A stretch of 64,000 nucleotides of DNA. Source: Coccinella septempunctata. Taxonomy: Eukaryota; Arthropoda; Insecta; Coleoptera; Coccinellidae. The position numbers were made by a program, and so were the translations under genes. The DNA is taken from the NCBI RefSeq assembly GCF_907165205.1, contig NC_058195.1:13082001-13146000 (forward strand), written 5' to 3'. The notes under the pieces were generated by a model. That model was given only the letters and a program-made list of their open reading frames with translations. It was not told the DNA's origin and did not search any database. Below are positions 62,103 through 64,000 of this stretch, piece after piece (within the stretch, counting starts at the first letter, position 1; every line of letters begins with the position of its first letter).

Positions 62103-62108
62103 TTTATT
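62103..62108 (-). terminator. Possible polyadenylation signal for ATG101
   Basis: AATAAA on the minus strand, about 440 bp past the ATG101 stop. Position and sequence fit, but such hexamers are common in AT-rich DNA. Confidence 0.35.
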
Positions 62109-62548
62109 TTATGTTTCCACGTTTATAGCAAGAATGTTTGAAAATTCCCTCCATCATTTTCCTCTTGTAGGATTCAAAAAAATGCTCACACGTGAATGAA
62201 TTAAAAAAGAAATATACCTAATCATGTGGATATTTCTATTGATATTCTTCATTTTTAGAAGATAATAACATTACCTTTTCACACTGTCAACTAAATAAAA
62301 ATCAACTGAAGGCATGACTGATACCTCAAACTTAAAAATGTCCTACTTCATATTTATAAGAGCGCAATGAAAAATTTTCATCCAATTTGTACCAAATGAA
62401 TAATTTGCGGAACTAATAACCAACTAGGGTAAACAAAATTCTTGAAAATAAGTTGACGAGAGTTCCGATGAACCCTATCTCATTTCTGTGATGTGAAAAC
62501 CTGACCAGTGCTGAAAAACGTTTATGTCATTGATAATTTTCGACAGAT

Positions 62549-63217
62549 CTAAAACGAAAATGTTTCTCTGAGAAGCTTGCGCACAGTCGAACCCATACTA
62601 ACTGCAGAGGACGGTCCGTTAACGGAGTAATCAAACTTGAAGAGATAAGGCTGAACATCCGGCAGGCCAGTATTGAAAACGTATTCCAAATCGCTGCGGT
62701 TCGAAACGACCGGTATGTAATTTTCGTGCCTGTTCATGATATCCGTTATATGGATAATCTTATCACTTATCGCCTGTCCAACTTTCTCACGATACTCGCC
62801 CCATCTATCGAGATTCACCGACACTAAATCTAACCTTACTGTCCATACTTCCCAAGGGACGCAGTCGGAGTACAGCGGCCATTTCTGAGGTCGCCTCTCG
62901 AAGAATTCCAGGCTGATCTGGCCAGTGTTATAGCCGTTGTTCTCACTCTCGTGGATCGCGTTCGAGAATTTGAGGATTTCCCCGTTCACTAGACCAAGCA
63001 GAGCCGAGGACGAGCAACAAACGTAATGGAGGTCGATAAAGTCGCACTTAACGTCAGTGTACCCTATGCTCCCCATCTTATACCTATTGGTACCCTCGTA
63101 GTACTCGAATTTACCGAGGGTACGATGTAGCAGTATGGTGTGAAATAGGCTAGAAACAGCATCGTACGTTTGACTACCTTTCAGGGTAAGTTCGAAAGTC
63201 TGACTTCTAGCATTCAT
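62549..63217 (-). CDS. Atg101: Autophagy-related protein 101 (ATG101)
   Basis: 222 aa, one uninterrupted reading frame; human ATG101 is 218 aa. ATG101 is a HORMA-fold subunit of the Atg1/ULK kinase complex that pairs with ATG13 and recruits downstream factors at the phagophore. Family hallmarks in order: LFHTILLHRTLGKFEY (residues 24-39), CDFIDLHYV (58-66), ISLEFFERRPQKWPLYSDCV then PWEVW (101-125), EKVGQAISDKIIHI (144-157), DIMNRHENYIP (159-169) and GLPDVQPYLFKF (184-195). The start is set at 63217 (MNARSQTFEL), which aligns with the family N-terminus; 32 in-frame codons upstream from 63313 do not look conserved and are taken as 5' UTR. In the WF-finger region, W113-P114 are kept but the residue matching human Phe112 is Leu115. 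The gene lies within a kinase intron on the same strand and needs its own promoter. Confidence 0.95.
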   Translation of the reverse strand: MNARSQTFELTLKGSQTYDAVSSLFHTILLHRTLGKFEYYEGTNRYKMGSIGYTDVKCDFIDLHYVCCSSSALLGLVNGEILKFSNAIHESENNGYNTGQISLEFFERRPQKWPLYSDCVPWEVWTVRLDLVSVNLDRWGEYREKVGQAISDKIIHITDIMNRHENYIPVVSNRSDLEYVFNTGLPDVQPYLFKFDYSVNGPSSAVSMGSTVRKLLRETFSF

Positions 63218-63510
63218 TTTGACGTTCCGTTCCGATAATCTTCTGTCAAGAAACGGATCGCATAATATATTTTTATCTACTTCGTTCGTATTATTGAATA
63301 GTTCAAAAATCACAGTTATCTTTGTTATCCCTGAGAATCGAATTGCAGCTAATAATAACGGTCACTTATTTAAAATATATCACATTCATCAGGATGATAT
63401 TATTGTTCACGTCCAGGTCACAATTGCACGAGAGTGATTCTATCTGCCTCGTATCACTTCGAAACGATTTATAATCTTTGGTATTTGAAATGGGATTTCT
63501 TAGTGCATAC

Positions 63511-63669
63511 CCATGTATTGTGGAGTTCCGCAGATGGTTGTCGTTGTTGATCCGTTCTTCAGCCACTTGGACAGACCGAAGTCGGTTAATTGGACGTTTC
63601 TTTCGGAGTCAAGCAGGATATTTTCAGGTTTCAGGTCACGGTAGACTACTCCGGCGTTATGAAGAAAAT
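63511..63669 (-). CDS. S6KL-like protein kinase, catalytic-loop exon (internal exon)
   Basis: This 159-bp exon begins with two bases of a split codon and reads FLHNAGVVYRDLKPENILL, then DSERNVQLTDFGLSKWL, then an activation segment STTTICGTPQYM. YRDLKPEN is the catalytic loop (Asp base, Asn metal ligand) and DFG binds the Mg-ATP, so all catalytic residues in this part are intact. It ends one base into the Ala codon of APE. The acceptor is TTTACAG (63676-63670) and the donor is GG/GTATGC at 63511/63510. The N-lobe (glycine loop, VAIK Lys) must be encoded right of the window. The DFGLSKWLK-type segment is why I favour S6KL over classical S6K or RSK. The intron that follows (60167-63510) contains ATG101 on the same strand. 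Confidence 0.87.
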
Positions 63670-63734
63670 CTGTAAACAGAAAAAAAAATCAAGATATTGA
63701 TGTGATGATAATAATTTGTCAATGGGCAAAATAT

Positions 63735-64000
63735 ACCAACTGACAAAGAAACTGCAACACCCAGAAAGAGCTGTTCAAATTTGAAATTTTTTTTTGGTAA
63801 AACATAGATAGTATAGCAAGGAGTGAATAATTAAAATTTGGAAAAAAAAATCGTGAAGGTTTTTTAAAATAAACATTTTTTTGTTACTTGAATATTGTAG
63901 TCGTTTTTTGCAAATTTTTTGAATTTTGCAACGGGTATGCGGAATGTATCGCTAGCTAAGTGAATTTGAAAGAGGTCCAATTATTGGTTTACTCGAGGCG
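63735..64000 (+). mobile_element. Tc1-like transposon entering the window (cut by right edge)
   Basis: Starts at a TA with CCAACTGACAAAGAAACTGC, a terminus typical of one Tc1-like group. From 63944 it encodes a transposase N-terminus ending LSEFERGPIIGLLEA at the window edge, with an in-frame TAG as the fourth codon (63953-63955). It sits upstream of the catalytic-loop exon in another kinase intron. Confidence 0.7.

Noticed and set aside
63218..63313. 32-codon N-terminal extension of ATG101
   Set aside because: The family begins at the MNARSQTFEL position; the extension looks like untranslated leader.

Overview
The window looks like arthropod, most likely insect, nuclear DNA. It is AT-rich, the kinase gene has GT-AG introns, the other genes are sparse and uninterrupted, and it is crowded with decayed transposable elements. 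I cannot name the species; a beetle is a guess from general impression only. Nothing prokaryotic or CRISPR-like was seen.

The organising feature is one minus-strand protein kinase gene. Three exons of an AGC-type catalytic domain (best match from memory: S6KL / RPS6KL-like) lie at 63511-63669, 60078-60166 and 558-767. They join in frame and in the right domain order: YRDLKPEN and DFG, then APE and DWWSLG, then the C-lobe end. More exons must lie outside both edges. The intron between the last two visible exons is therefore about 59.3 kb (768-60077) and makes up most of the window.

Three other genes are nested in this kinase gene. ATG101 (minus strand, 62549-63217, uninterrupted) sits in the 3.3-kb intron between the first two visible exons. 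A FUN14-domain (FUNDC1-like) gene (plus strand, 33790-34410) and a secreted, disordered Glu/Lys/Pro-rich protein (plus strand, 56245-57570) sit in the giant intron. ATG101 (Atg1/ULK complex) and FUNDC1 (mitophagy receptor in mammals) both belong to autophagy biology; whether their co-location matters is unknown.

The rest of the giant intron is a transposon graveyard. By region: 1.2-3.6 kb, a pogo-like MITE, then a 1.5-kb hAT-like element with an exact 8-bp target duplication, inside a tandem duplication. 5-7.7 kb, an inverted-repeat element split by a LINE tail, then a second LINE. 9-18.4 kb, three copies of a 1.2-1.5-kb fold-back family, plus a minisatellite. 19-22 kb, GC-rich hairpins, two long-inverted-repeat elements and a hammerhead-ribozyme-like motif. 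23.4-30.5 kb, LINE relics (one with an RNase H domain) and a 36-bp tandem repeat. 31-39 kb, two more pogo-like MITEs and two Tc1-type transposase relics around the FUNDC1-like gene. 40-52.6 kb, a 337-bp hairpin and several inverted-repeat elements. The right edge enters a Tc1-like transposon.

Many inverted-repeat families here, of unrelated interior, start with a TACAGGG-type terminus at a TA. I describe families by internal comparison only and did not match them to a repeat library.
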